From positions 1 through 55,522 of the forward strand of contig JAMPGE010000010.1 in the NCBI GenBank assembly GCA_023664085.1: DNA of 55,522 nucleotides. Direction: 5' to 3'. The position numbers and the translations under genes are program-made. Under the pieces are notes generated by a model, which was not told where the DNA came from, did no database searches, and saw only the letters and a list, made by a program, of their open reading frames with translations. This DNA is from Muribaculum sp. (GTDB lineage Bacteria; Bacteroidota; Bacteroidia; Bacteroidales; Muribaculaceae). This document shows, piece after piece, positions 7,869-16,787 of the stretch. The number at the start of each line of letters is the position of its first letter. The first letter of the stretch is position 1.

Positions 7869-9614
7869 ATGAAATACAAGTACCTTAGCATGTTGGCCAT
7901 TGCGGTGAGTCTGCCTTTGGCTGCAACTGCACAGACGGCTGTAGAAGCCTTGCAGTTTACGAGAAATGATATGAAGGGCACAGCTCGGTTTATGTCGATG
8001 GGCGGTGCTTTCGGCGCGCTTGGCGGCGATCTCTCCGCACTGTCGCAGAACCCCGGTGGTATCGGTATTTACAGAAGCAACGATATTGGTTTCACACTAG
8101 ATCTTGATGCGCAGCATGCCAATGCCACTTCGCAAGGGTATTCATTATCTACAAATCAGACTAAATTCCTGCTCAACAACATAGGCGCGGTATTCACGCT
8201 GAAATTGAATTCCGATGCCTGTCCGAATATCAACTTCGGATTCACCTACAATAAATCCGCATCCTTCAATCGAAGATACGCCGGCAGGATACCACAGCTT
8301 AAGACGTCAATGTCGAATTATATCGCCGCGATTACGAACGATGACGGCAACGGACTTCCATATACCGAAGCCGATATGACCTCCACCGGCACGTTCAATC
8401 CCTATTTCCCAAATGACGGAGGCATCGCCGCTCCTTGGATCTCAATTCTCGGTTATCAGTCGTATCTCACCACTCCTACCTACAAACCCTCCGACACTGA
8501 CCTCAATGATCCTCATTGGGTGGGTCAGTGGAACCAAGGTCATACCGCCGGATATGGAGAATTTGCAGTTGAAGAGAAAGGATCAATAGATTCCTACAAC
8601 ATTGCTCTTGGCGGCAACATATCCAACATCGTATATTGGGGCATGGACTTTGATATCATTAATTTCAATTACTCAAAGTCTACGGTGTGGGGTGAAAATC
8701 TCACCAATGCACAGGTAGAAGGCAAAGATGGTCTCGAACTTACCAATTCCAATTGGCGCCTGAATAATCTCTATCAGGCTTCCGGCACCGGTTTCAACTA
8801 TAAGTTGGGCGTTATCGTCAAGCCGATACAGGAACTGCGTATCGGATTTGCCTTCCATACTCCCACTTGGTATAATCTTACTGAAAATTATACGGCATGG
8901 ACCACCTATCGTTACGGTAACATGAACGGTACAAAGGAAGTGGATGCCAACGACGGAGTGCCTGCACAGACCGATTTCAACTTCCGCAGCCCATGGCGAC
9001 TTGTGGCAAGTGCGGCAACCGTGCTTGGCGGCAAATTCATTCTTTCTTTCGATTATGAGTGGGCCGGAACCACAGGAAGCAAATTCTCCACGCCCAATTA
9101 CAATTCCTACGACTACGGTTACGACAACGGTTGGGATTGGGGATATGACTGGTACTACAAACCTGCATCCCGAGCAGATTCTCCCCTTGATTACATCTCC
9201 AACGATAATTCAGGATATGCCGTCTCTAATTATTATATCCGCACCACGTGCAAAGCTACCAATACCTTCCGTGTGGGCGCCGAATATCGCATCACTGATA
9301 AATTCAGCGTTCGTGCCGGTTACAGCAACTCTTCTTCACCGGTAGCTATGGAGGCCAGAGATGGCAAAGAGGTGATATATACCTCAGATCTGAATCCAAG
9401 TTACACGTTCGACAACAGCACGAATTACGTCACCTGCGGGCTTGGATGGAGAACCAATCATTTCTATTGCGATCTGGCCTACGTATACAAAAACACCTCA
9501 TCTACATTTCATGCCTTTACACCGGATCCAGCATCAAGCGTAAATGTAAGTCCATCGGCAAAACTGAGCCTTAACAACCATCAAGTGGTGCTTTCTATGG
9601 GTGTGAAATTCTGA
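7869..9614 (+). CDS. FadL/OMPP1-like outer-membrane transport porin
   Basis: The 581-residue outer-membrane beta-barrel has a signal peptide at 1-21 (cleavage after TAQ). The mature N-terminus has the FadL-family hatch signature: ARFMSMGGAFGALGGDLSALSQNPGGIGIY (about residues 40-70), then amphipathic strands, ending in a C-terminal aromatic (MGVKF) for BAM recognition. FadL-like proteins pass hydrophobic molecules such as fatty acids; in Bacteroidota many are simply called OMPP1 family or hemin-receptor-like, and the real substrate is unknown. A Gly/Tyr/Trp/Asp-rich surface loop lies at about 417-440. It stands alone after a terminator, and its end is close to a bidirectional hairpin. Confidence 0.85.
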   Translation: MKYKYLSMLAIAVSLPLAATAQTAVEALQFTRNDMKGTARFMSMGGAFGALGGDLSALSQNPGGIGIYRSNDIGFTLDLDAQHANATSQGYSLSTNQTKFLLNNIGAVFTLKLNSDACPNINFGFTYNKSASFNRRYAGRIPQLKTSMSNYIAAITNDDGNGLPYTEADMTSTGTFNPYFPNDGGIAAPWISILGYQSYLTTPTYKPSDTDLNDPHWVGQWNQGHTAGYGEFAVEEKGSIDSYNIALGGNISNIVYWGMDFDIINFNYSKSTVWGENLTNAQVEGKDGLELTNSNWRLNNLYQASGTGFNYKLGVIVKPIQELRIGFAFHTPTWYNLTENYTAWTTYRYGNMNGTKEVDANDGVPAQTDFNFRSPWRLVASAATVLGGKFILSFDYEWAGTTGSKFSTPNYNSYDYGYDNGWDWGYDWYYKPASRADSPLDYISNDNSGYAVSNYYIRTTCKATNTFRVGAEYRITDKFSVRAGYSNSSSPVAMEARDGKEVIYTSDLNPSYTFDNSTNYVTCGLGWRTNHFYCDLAYVYKNTSSTFHAFTPDPASSVNVSPSAKLSLNNHQVVLSMGVKF

Positions 9615-9656
9615 ATTTGGCTCATTCTCGCCAATCCTTCATAACAGTAAAACAAG

Positions 9657-9686
9657 CCCCGTTTCATAAGAATTTATGGAATGGGG
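9657..9686. terminator. Bidirectional terminator hairpin between convergent genes
   Basis: CCCCGTTTCATAA (9657-9669) pairs fully, with two G-U wobbles, with TTATGGAATGGGG (9674-9686) around a GAAT loop. It serves the plus-strand porin and includes the stop codon of the minus-strand methyltransferase. Confidence 0.6.
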
Positions 9687-10948
9687 ACTTTGCTGAGATT
9701 TCTACAGAGGAACGTCTTCGGACGTTCTTCTTTTCCTATGCGGCATCCCACCAGATATTGTTCTCCTCCATCCGTTACACCTACTTTGGATGCAAGTTGC
9801 GGAGCCGAGAGTGTGAAGTTTCTGCACACTACATTCATTTTCTTTCCCTTCAATTTTTTCAATTCCTTAGAATTCAGTTCCTTCTCAATTACATATGCTT
9901 TTCCGGGAAAGTCGGCTGGAAATGTTTCTGTTGCAAATAGATGTGTGTTTGGAGAAAATTTAACGATGGATGGAAAGGCCGCCGCCAGCTCATTCCAGCC
10001 CCCGGCTTTCATCATTCCGGCATTGGGTGTCAGCAGCAGTTTGCCGCTCATGTCTTCATTCGTATCGCAATAGGGTAAAGCCTGTGGCCGCTCCGGTTCT
10101 TCTACCGGAGAATGAAGAATATAAGAGAAGCCGCTTAAAATATTTCCATTCAATACCGGATGATATTCTTCCGGGAGGTCAACGATATTGATTTCCACTT
10201 CTTCGAGGTGTGAATCAGAGGGATGAAGATGGCAATCAATCAATAATTCCTTGCACTCCCCTTTCACACACACCACGTGTATGCTTCTTACACCGGAAAG
10301 GCATTGCAGAGTGTCGTGGATATCAATCATAGGCGAGGCTTTAATCAAAAGTCTGCGGGTTTTGCTGCATAGCAGCTGCCAACGTTCCAGAATGTCGGGC
10401 GTTGAATCGGAGAGAGAATAGACTCGGTTGCCGGCGGCACCGCGGCGAGCGGGGTCGATAAATGCAGTGTCGAAGGTTTTGTCGGATTTTTCTAGAAATT
10501 TTATGCAGTCATCATTGATCACAGTCAGATTCTCTTTTTTCAGCAATTGAGCATTAAATCTTAGTATATCCGCCTTAAATTCATCTATTTCTATTGAACA
10601 TACATTTCGTGCCACTTCGGCCAGAGATAAAGAATCCATACCCAGACCGGCTGTCAAGTCTACCACACGATCCTCCTTTCGGATGAGAGACGCGTTATAG
10701 GCCGCCACTGCTTGATGACTTGCCTGCTCACCGCTGAGCATTGACGGCAGAAGGAATCTATCGTTGGCAAAAAAAGAAGAGAGTTTGCTTCGAAATTTCC
10801 TTCGCCCTTCGATCTGATCAATGGCAAAAAATATCTGATCCCTGTCTGGGTGGCCCCCGTATTTAAGTCTTAGTGATTGCGTATCTGAATAGACATTATC
10901 TTTCACAAAGCTAAAAAAAGAATCATCCGGTTTTCTGAAGTTACCCAT
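9674..10948 (-). CDS. Class I SAM methyltransferase with THUMP-like domain (PG_1098 type)
   Basis: The protein is 424 residues. An N-terminal helical/ferredoxin-like region precedes a Rossmann methyltransferase core with the SAM motif VVDLTAGLGMDSLSLAE (about 94-110), an acidic motif II (CSIEIDEFKA) and FIDPARRG (about 165-172) at the motif IV position. The C-terminal third (about 330-410) matches the THUMP-like domain of Bacteroidota proteins related to P. gingivalis PG_1098. That suggests a nucleic-acid, probably RNA, substrate. The target base is not known. It lies 12 nt downstream of a small coiled-coil gene in the same direction. The stop lies inside a terminator hairpin. Confidence 0.85.
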   Translation of the reverse strand: MGNFRKPDDSFFSFVKDNVYSDTQSLRLKYGGHPDRDQIFFAIDQIEGRRKFRSKLSSFFANDRFLLPSMLSGEQASHQAVAAYNASLIRKEDRVVDLTAGLGMDSLSLAEVARNVCSIEIDEFKADILRFNAQLLKKENLTVINDDCIKFLEKSDKTFDTAFIDPARRGAAGNRVYSLSDSTPDILERWQLLCSKTRRLLIKASPMIDIHDTLQCLSGVRSIHVVCVKGECKELLIDCHLHPSDSHLEEVEINIVDLPEEYHPVLNGNILSGFSYILHSPVEEPERPQALPYCDTNEDMSGKLLLTPNAGMMKAGGWNELAAAFPSIVKFSPNTHLFATETFPADFPGKAYVIEKELNSKELKKLKGKKMNVVCRNFTLSAPQLASKVGVTDGGEQYLVGCRIGKEERPKTFLCRNLSKVPIP

Positions 10949-10960
10949 ATTTAAATATGA

Positions 10961-11299
10961 TCAAAATTCATCATCAAATTCATCCTCGATATCTTCCCTC
11001 AGTTTGTCGGCCTCTCCCTCCATCATTAATAGATCAAACTGCAATGAATCAATTTTACTATCCAGTTCAAAATATTCATCAGAGTCCGGATCGTGTTTGC
11101 TGTAGAGTTCCTCCTCCATTTTATCAATCTGATTCTGGAATTTGAATATTTTAACTTCAAGATCCGAAAGTTTTTTTTCAACATTAACGTAATGTTGAGC
11201 CTCCCTTTCAGGAGGGAGCGGATTGACTCTTGGCTTCCTGAATTTATCCAGAAACCAGTTGAGGAGAGCGGCCTGGCCTAATAAGTTCCAGAAATTCAT
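10961..11299 (-). CDS. Small coiled-coil protein of unknown function
   Basis: The protein has 112 residues from the ATG at 11299 (MNFWNLLGQ). An in-frame ATG 24 nt upstream is less likely given the hydrophobic N-terminus. A short hydrophobic segment (about 4-14) and a basic patch are followed by two charged heptad-rich helices (about 38-62 and 75-105), ending in an acidic EDEFDDEF tail. It could be a membrane-proximal scaffold protein. I recognise no named family. A strong promoter lies 118 nt upstream, and the THUMP-like methyltransferase follows 12 nt downstream, so the two form an operon. Confidence 0.75.
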   Translation of the reverse strand: MNFWNLLGQAALLNWFLDKFRKPRVNPLPPEREAQHYVNVEKKLSDLEVKIFKFQNQIDKMEEELYSKHDPDSDEYFELDSKIDSLQFDLLMMEGEADKLREDIEDEFDDEF

Positions 11300-11416
11300 G
11301 TCACATAATTGGTTTAACCCCAAGCATATAGATAAAGTGGCCTACGGTCTACGAGGAGATATCGATTGCGAGGTTCTACTGATTACCGTGGGTTATTGAT
11401 AAGTGTTTACTGAATA

Positions 11417-11448
11417 CAAAGGTAGTTACTTACCATTCATTCTCCAAA
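11417..11448 (-). promoter_or_regulatory. Promoter for the coiled-coil/methyltransferase operon
   Basis: On the minus strand TTTG (11445-11448), 20 nt, TACCTTTG (11417-11424) matches the Bacteroidota -33/-7 consensus. The leader is about 110 nt. Confidence 0.7.
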
Positions 11449-11653
11449 TAAACCGATAAGAAACCGATTCGGAGCGCAATGTCACGCTTAAAATCCATCA
11501 TTAGTCCGAATTAATCCATAAAATCGGTGATAGAGACCAATATCAACGGGCTGAAAATTCGCAAATTTTTGCTAAATTTGCAGGGTAAAACCGATCTTAA
11601 CAGAATAGATTGTGTTAATCTAAATAATCAAACGTTGCATCGATTATTATAAA
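11449..11653. other. Divergent intergenic region upstream of the amidase
   Basis: It contains a plus-strand -7-like TAAATTTG at 11573-11580 without a clear -33 TTTG; it may drive the amidase gene. I see no further element. Confidence 0.4.
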
Positions 11654-13204
11654 ATGAAATTCAAATCATTGATCTATAATATAATAGTTATTCTATTGGT
11701 AATGATATTCCCGTTTGCTCTAAGTGCAAGGGATGCCAATGGTAAGTTTGTAATTGCCATAGACGCTGGACATGGCGGTCATGATACGGGAGCCTGCGAT
11801 AACGGGGCACGCGAAAAAGATATCAATCTCGGAGTAAGCCTTAAACTTGGCGAAATGATAGAGAAAAATATGAAGGATGTGAAGGTGATCTATACCCGAA
11901 GCAACGATACCTTCAAATCACTTCAGGAGCGCGCCGACATTGCCAATAAGGGCAAAGCCGATTTATTCGTCTCCGTACATACCAATTCACTCGATAAAAA
12001 TAATAAAAACCGAAGCAGTGTGGAGGGGGCAAGCGTATATGCCCTTGGTCTCCATAAGGATGCCAATAATATGGACGTGGCTCGCAGAGAAAATTCCGTG
12101 ATTGAGCTTGAGAGTGATTACCAACAAAAATATCAGGGCTTTGATCCCAACAAGGATGAGAGCTACATAATATTTGAGATGGCTCAGAAGAAAAACCTGA
12201 GCAAGAGCCTTAATTTTGCCAAGGAAGTGCAACGTGAACTCAGCACCACTGCCGGCAGGAAGAACCGTGGAGTTCATCAAGCCGGTTTCTGGGTGCTCTG
12301 GGCCACTTCCATGCCCGCGGTTCTCATCGAACTTGATTTCATCTGCAACCCCACTTCCGCCCGATTCATGACCGGCAGTGATGGTCAGACCAAATTGGCA
12401 AAGGGAATCTTTAATGCAGTGAAAGATTATGTAGCACACAACTCAGCCCCTTCATCAAAGCTACAAAACAATAAAAGCAAGACTGTCACCACCGACGAAA
12501 CTCACAATGCGTCGGGCAAATCCTCCGGATCATCAAAAGTATCCGGCAAAGACCGCAAAAACCGCAAGTCTTCAAAGAAAAAGAGCGATACGGCGCTGGA
12601 AGTGAAGCCAACGGAATCCAAGGAAATCATCGCTTCCGTCGGAATACCGTTGTTGCCGGCAGTGACCCGGGAGGAGAAAAAAACGCATAAAACGGTGGCT
12701 CAAACCAATGCGGGCAATGGCAAACGCCGCCGTCGCAGTCAGACAGCAAGAAAGGTTTCCGAGCAAAAGATTGCTCAATCAGCAAATATATCCCTGCATA
12801 CGGAAAGCGAACGTGAGATCGCCATGGTCATGTCCGATCCAAGTATCTCTCAAGAGGAGCCTGCTTCCGTCTCATCTGCTCCAAAAGACAACAAACGGCC
12901 CAAAGCATCAAAGAAACCAAAGGCCAAATCTTCCAAGTCCCGACATAAGAGTAAGGTCCAGAAGTTTCAAACCATCTACAGTATTCAGGTGCTGACGTCC
13001 AATGAACAGTTGGCGCAATCGGATCCAAGATTTCACGGTCTTTCTCCCCTCTCAATGTTTAGGGAAAACAATATGTACAAATACACTTACGGTGAACATA
13101 AAAGCCGGGAAGCAGCAGAAGGCGAATTAAAGAAAATACGCACTGATTTTCCGGATGCCCGCATTATCGAAGCAAAAAGAATAGCGGATTCATCACGTAA
13201 TTAA
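11654..13204 (+). CDS. Periplasmic N-acetylmuramoyl-L-alanine amidase with C-terminal SPOR-like region
   Basis: The 516-residue protein has a signal peptide at 1-25 (LSARDANG). An Amidase_3 (AmiA/B/C, LytC) catalytic domain lies at about 32-255, with zinc ligands His40 (DAGHGGHDTGA), Glu54 and His109 (VSVHTNS) and catalytic Glu226 (LIELDFICNP). A Lys/Ser-rich low-complexity linker runs about 260-425. The last 85 residues (YSIQVLTSNEQL to the end) look like a SPOR-type peptidoglycan-binding module. It cleaves the amide bond between MurNAc and the stem peptide, probably in cell separation. It is followed after 105 nt by mlaD in the same direction, a pairing often seen in Bacteroidota. Confidence 0.92.
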   Translation: MKFKSLIYNIIVILLVMIFPFALSARDANGKFVIAIDAGHGGHDTGACDNGAREKDINLGVSLKLGEMIEKNMKDVKVIYTRSNDTFKSLQERADIANKGKADLFVSVHTNSLDKNNKNRSSVEGASVYALGLHKDANNMDVARRENSVIELESDYQQKYQGFDPNKDESYIIFEMAQKKNLSKSLNFAKEVQRELSTTAGRKNRGVHQAGFWVLWATSMPAVLIELDFICNPTSARFMTGSDGQTKLAKGIFNAVKDYVAHNSAPSSKLQNNKSKTVTTDETHNASGKSSGSSKVSGKDRKNRKSSKKKSDTALEVKPTESKEIIASVGIPLLPAVTREEKKTHKTVAQTNAGNGKRRRRSQTARKVSEQKIAQSANISLHTESEREIAMVMSDPSISQEEPASVSSAPKDNKRPKASKKPKAKSSKSRHKSKVQKFQTIYSIQVLTSNEQLAQSDPRFHGLSPLSMFRENNMYKYTYGEHKSREAAEGELKKIRTDFPDARIIEAKRIADSSRN

Positions 13205-13309
13205 AAAAGTTTGCGTGATAGAAAATTAATCTGAATCTGTAAGATACAAACGTCATACTTCCGTGTTATAACATCAAAACCAAGACCCAAAACAGACATA
13301 ACTTAAAAA

Positions 13310-14212
13310 ATGAAGAAACTACGTTCAAAGGAATTTCTTATTGGCTTATCAGTAATATTAGCCATTCTTATACTTATTTTCGGCATCGATTATCTCAAGG
13401 GAATCAATCTCTTTAAGCCCACTAATTTCTACGTGGCGGAATATGAAAATGTGATGGGTCTTGAGATATCGGCACCCGTACAGATTCAGGGCTACAAGGT
13501 AGGTCAGGTTCGGGAGATTAACTTTGATTATGAACATCCCGGCAAAATCAAGGTAGTGTTGGCTCTCAACAAGGATCTCCACTTGCCAAAAGATTCCAAG
13601 GCTCTGATTGCAAGTACCCTTTTGAGTGGCGCTTACATCGAAATCGTGCTCGGACAGAGTGCACAGATGCTTGAGGTAGGTGGCAACGTCCCGACTGCCG
13701 TCACTCCGGATCTCATGGCCTCCCTTCAGAATGATCTGATGCCCAAGGTAGGCAATATCATCCCGCATGTAGACTCATTGCTTTACAATATAAACGGTCT
13801 AGTTTCCAATCCCGCCCTATCGCAATCCATAGGCAGATTGGACGGTATCACCGGAAATCTGCTGATGGCTTCCAACGGGCTGAATTCCACTCTCAGCCGT
13901 GATGTGCCCCTTGTGATGCGAAACGTGCATCATATCACAACCGATGTAGATACCCTTGCCAACAATTTGATTGATCTTACCGTGCAGCTTAAATCCTTGC
14001 CGCTACAGCCCACGATGGAGAATGTGGAGCAAGTCACCAGAAATCTCGAAGCATTCTCAGCCCAACTGAATTCCAGAGAGGGCACAATAGGCAGGCTTAT
14101 GAACGATCCGGAACTGTATGACCGCCTTAACCAAGTGTCGGCCGACATCGACTCTCTGATAGTGGATATAAAGAAGAATCCCAAACGTTACATCAGCATA
14201 AAGCTTTTGTAA
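13310..14212 (+). CDS. mlaD: MlaD-family MCE-domain lipid transport protein
   Basis: The 300-residue protein has a short cytoplasmic N-terminus, one transmembrane anchor (about 9-28) and an MCE domain (about 38-115: YENVMGLEISAPVQIQGYKVGQV, LLSGAYIEIVLG). A mostly helical periplasmic region follows, ending near GTIGRLMNDPELYDRLNQVSAD, typical of Bacteroidota MlaD. It forms the substrate-binding ring of the MlaFED phospholipid transporter in the inner membrane. The partner permease and ATPase are encoded at 31920-33439, so the system is split over two loci in this window. It ends at a strong palindromic terminator. Confidence 0.88.
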   Translation: MKKLRSKEFLIGLSVILAILILIFGIDYLKGINLFKPTNFYVAEYENVMGLEISAPVQIQGYKVGQVREINFDYEHPGKIKVVLALNKDLHLPKDSKALIASTLLSGAYIEIVLGQSAQMLEVGGNVPTAVTPDLMASLQNDLMPKVGNIIPHVDSLLYNINGLVSNPALSQSIGRLDGITGNLLMASNGLNSTLSRDVPLVMRNVHHITTDVDTLANNLIDLTVQLKSLPLQPTMENVEQVTRNLEAFSAQLNSREGTIGRLMNDPELYDRLNQVSADIDSLIVDIKKNPKRYISIKLL

Positions 14213-14245
14213 TCCGGTTAAGATCCCTACCGCAGAACCTATATA

Positions 14246-14288
14246 GTAAGTGCCAAATTTTGAGATCTTCTCAAAATTTGGCACTTAC
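14246..14288. terminator. Perfect 20-bp inverted repeat, bidirectional terminator
   Basis: The arm at 14246-14265 (GTAAGTGCCAAATTTTGAGA) is exactly reverse-complemented at 14269-14288 around a TCT loop. It lies between convergent mlaD (plus) and the DEAD-box helicase (minus). The length and perfection are unusual for an ordinary terminator. Confidence 0.75.
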
Positions 14289-14338
14289 CTATTTCCTTCA
14301 TGATTTCACGCAGCAGAGCAATTTGCAACGTTGGAGTA

Positions 14339-15682
14339 TCAAGCCTGTTTCTGCGCTGGTTTGTTTTTGGGTCTGTTTCTTTGTTTGCGAGGAGCGTTAT
14401 TTTTGGGGGGTACTCCCGATTCACTGCTTTTTCTTTGTTTTTGGGGGATGTTGTTCTTTTTGGGTGTCGCTGATTCCTTGGTTTTGTTTTTTGATGAGGA
14501 TTTTCGCCGGGATCGTTTGCGCTCGTATGCGGGCTGGTAGTCGGGTCCTTGCCCTATTGATTCGGGAAGACTGGCTTTGGGTACTTCCATCTCAAGCAGA
14601 CGCTCAATATTGCGAAATTTACGTTGCTCTTTTTCGTTGACGAATGTGATGGCGCTGCCGTCTCTTTCGGCTCTGGCTGTACGCCCTACGCGGTGAACGT
14701 AATCTTCGGCTTCATGGGGCACGTCGTAATTCACCACCAGATCGATATCGTCCACGTCAATACCACGCGCTACAATATCTGTGGCTACCAATACATTGAT
14801 ATTCCCGGCCTTAAACTTCAGCATGATCTCTTCGCGCCTGGTCTGCTCAAGGTCGGAATGCATCTCCCCTATCGAGATACCTTTAATTTTAAGATTTCGA
14901 GCCAATTCTTTACATTTGATTTTTGAAGAGGAAAATACTATGGCTCGTCGCGGAGGATTCGATTTAAATATCTCTTTGAGAAGAGGCATTTTCTGCGTTT
15001 CGTAAAGGATATAGGCCGATTGAGCGATTTTGTCGGCCGGTTTGGAGACGGCAAGTTTGATTTCCACCGGATTGCTCAGAATCTTTGAGGCGAGTTGCTG
15101 AATCTTCGGTGGCATAGTGGCAGAGAAAAGCAGAGTCTGACGATCTTTGGGCAGACGGCCGATGATTTGCATGATATCGTCAAAGAAACCCATGTCGAGC
15201 ATTCGGTCTGCTTCATCAAGAATGAAGAACGATACTTTGGATAGATCCACGTATCCCATGCTGAGGTGAGCGAGAAGTCTGCCGGGGGTGGCGATGACGA
15301 TATCGGCACCCATTTTCAGACTTTTGCGCTGTTGTTCGTAAGTTTTACCGTCCGTGCCGCCATACACGGCCATACCGCTCACCGGCACATAATACGAGAA
15401 CCCTTGAAGTTGCTGGTCTATTTGTTGGGCGAGTTCCCGAGTGGGGGCCATGATCACGCAATTTACGGCATCGATAGGATAGTTGCCGTCAGCAATCATA
15501 TCAATCACCGGAAGCAGATAAGCCGCGGTTTTGCCGGTGCCGGTTTGTGCACAGGCAAGCAGGTCGCGTCCTTCAAGCACCGGAGGAATGGCCATCTCCT
15601 GAATTGGAGTGCACTCATCAAAATGCATATCCCAAAGAGCGTCGAGCATATCGTCACTCTCAAAAAGCTCGTCAAATTTCAT
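14339..15682 (-). CDS. DEAD-box ATP-dependent RNA helicase
   Basis: The protein has 447 residues from the ATG at 15682 (MKFDELFES); the in-frame upstream extension is not helicase-like. All superfamily 2 motifs are present: Q motif (FDECTPIQ, 21-28), motif I AQTGTGKT (45-52), Ia PTRELAQQ, II DEAD (156-159), III SAT (187-189), and V/VI ARGIDVDDID and HRVGRTAR (330-337). The last 75 residues are a basic Lys/Arg/Ser/Pro/Asn-rich tail, as in RhlE-like helicases, likely for RNA binding. It remodels RNA in ribosome assembly or decay; the exact role cannot be read. A copy of the dispersed motif lies 39 nt upstream of the start. Confidence 0.93.
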   Translation of the reverse strand: MKFDELFESDDMLDALWDMHFDECTPIQEMAIPPVLEGRDLLACAQTGTGKTAAYLLPVIDMIADGNYPIDAVNCVIMAPTRELAQQIDQQLQGFSYYVPVSGMAVYGGTDGKTYEQQRKSLKMGADIVIATPGRLLAHLSMGYVDLSKVSFFILDEADRMLDMGFFDDIMQIIGRLPKDRQTLLFSATMPPKIQQLASKILSNPVEIKLAVSKPADKIAQSAYILYETQKMPLLKEIFKSNPPRRAIVFSSSKIKCKELARNLKIKGISIGEMHSDLEQTRREEIMLKFKAGNINVLVATDIVARGIDVDDIDLVVNYDVPHEAEDYVHRVGRTARAERDGSAITFVNEKEQRKFRNIERLLEMEVPKASLPESIGQGPDYQPAYERKRSRRKSSSKNKTKESATPKKNNIPQKQRKSSESGVPPKNNAPRKQRNRPKNKPAQKQA

Positions 15683-15720
15683 TATTCCGCAGTATTTAAT
15701 ATTGAAGTTGGAGTAGAAAG

Positions 15721-15741
15721 TTTTATGAGATGGAGACTTTA
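15721..15741 (+). repeat. Dispersed intergenic motif, copy
   Basis: TTTTATGAGATGGAGACTTT here is a diverged copy of the roughly 20-nt motif described in the findings, lying in the 5' leader of the helicase gene. Confidence 0.45.
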
Positions 15742-15775
15742 TTCCTTTCAAATAGTCTGGCCAACTTCAACAATA

Positions 15776-15783
15776 CAAAATTA
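15776..15783 (-). promoter_or_regulatory. Probable -7 box for the helicase gene
   Basis: The minus strand reads TAATTTTG, with an ATTG 19 nt further upstream as an imperfect -33. The transcript would start about 85 nt before the ATG. Confidence 0.45.
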
Positions 15784-16118
15784 CAAAATTTTTAGGAAAC
15801 TTCAATACTTTATGGAATGTGCGCTGAGTATAAAGCGAAAAGAGGATCGCTATGCGCGCTCCCCTTTTTCATCCTACAATTTCAAGCGATTCTTTATGAA
15901 CGAATCTTTTTAAGTAAAAAAAACTATGATTTGTATATGAACCTATATAAGATTTATTTAGTATAATTAATTGTGAATTTTGATTTTCTTATAGCTTTTG
16001 ATTTTCTTATAGCAAGGAATATTGATTTTTAAGATAAGTGAGCAAGAATAGTCTTGTCTGAATTTTGGGCATTTTATACCATTGGATTTTCTACCTTGAA
16101 GAAGTATGAGGGTGATTT
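15784..16118. repeat. Intergenic region with an 18-bp perfect tandem repeat
   Basis: This AT-rich spacer lies between the helicase and sigma-factor genes. TTTTGATTTTCTTATAGC occurs twice in direct tandem (15978-15995 and 15996-16013). No gene is supported in the spacer. Confidence 0.6.
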
Positions 16119-16625
16119 TTATCGGTAATCGCCGAGTTGGGCGCGAAGTCTTTTGCGTGCAAAGAAGATACGGCTCTTTACGGTGCCTAACGGGAGGCCG
16201 AGTTTATCAGCGATCTCGTGATACTTATAGCCGGCTACGTACATATTGAAGGGTACGCGGTAATCATCGGTAAATTCGTTGACTGCCTGTGAAATTTCTT
16301 TTACTGCGAAGGAGCCTTCGGGGGTATTGAGTCCGGAGTCCTGACATATGTTGAGGTGATAGAGATCTTCAGTCTTGTCTACTACCGTGGCTTGACGTAC
16401 GGCCTGACGATAGTTGTTGATGAAGATGTTGCGCATAATTGTGAAAATCCAACCTTTGAAGTTGACGTTTTCCACGTATTTATCTTCGTTGCTTAGAGCT
16501 TTGAGAGTGGTGTCCTGAAGAAGGTCCTGAGCGGCTTCACGATTTGTGGTGAGCTGATATGCGAAACTGAGGAGGTTTCCCTGAAGTCCTACGAGTTTCT
16601 CCTTGAAAGATTCTTGCTTTTTCAT
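16119..16625 (-). CDS. ECF-type RNA polymerase sigma factor
   Basis: The 168-residue protein has the two domains of an extracytoplasmic-function sigma-70 factor. Region 2 (about 15-75) contains DLLQDTTLKA and FKGWIFTIMRNIFINNYR, for -10 recognition and core binding. Region 4 (about 115-165) has the helix-turn-helix YHEIADKLGLPLGTVKSRIFFARKRLR. No region 3, no anti-sigma gene and no FecR-like partner are adjacent: the flanks are a DUF5686 gene and a helicase. It is probably one of the conserved stand-alone Bacteroidota ECF factors linked to envelope or stress responses. The regulon cannot be inferred from here. Confidence 0.9.
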   Translation of the reverse strand: MKKQESFKEKLVGLQGNLLSFAYQLTTNREAAQDLLQDTTLKALSNEDKYVENVNFKGWIFTIMRNIFINNYRQAVRQATVVDKTEDLYHLNICQDSGLNTPEGSFAVKEISQAVNEFTDDYRVPFNMYVAGYKYHEIADKLGLPLGTVKSRIFFARKRLRAQLGDYR

Positions 16626-16787
16626 GTTATTGCTTTTTTAATTGTAGGTTTTTATACTTTAATAACATGGCAGAGTTTCAAAATGTTTTGAAAAATTTAA
16701 TTTTTTTTGCAATTTTTTTGCAAGAACCTGAGATAAAGTACTTTTGGGTATGAACTTTTTTGTATCGGAACTTGTAAAAATATGCCG

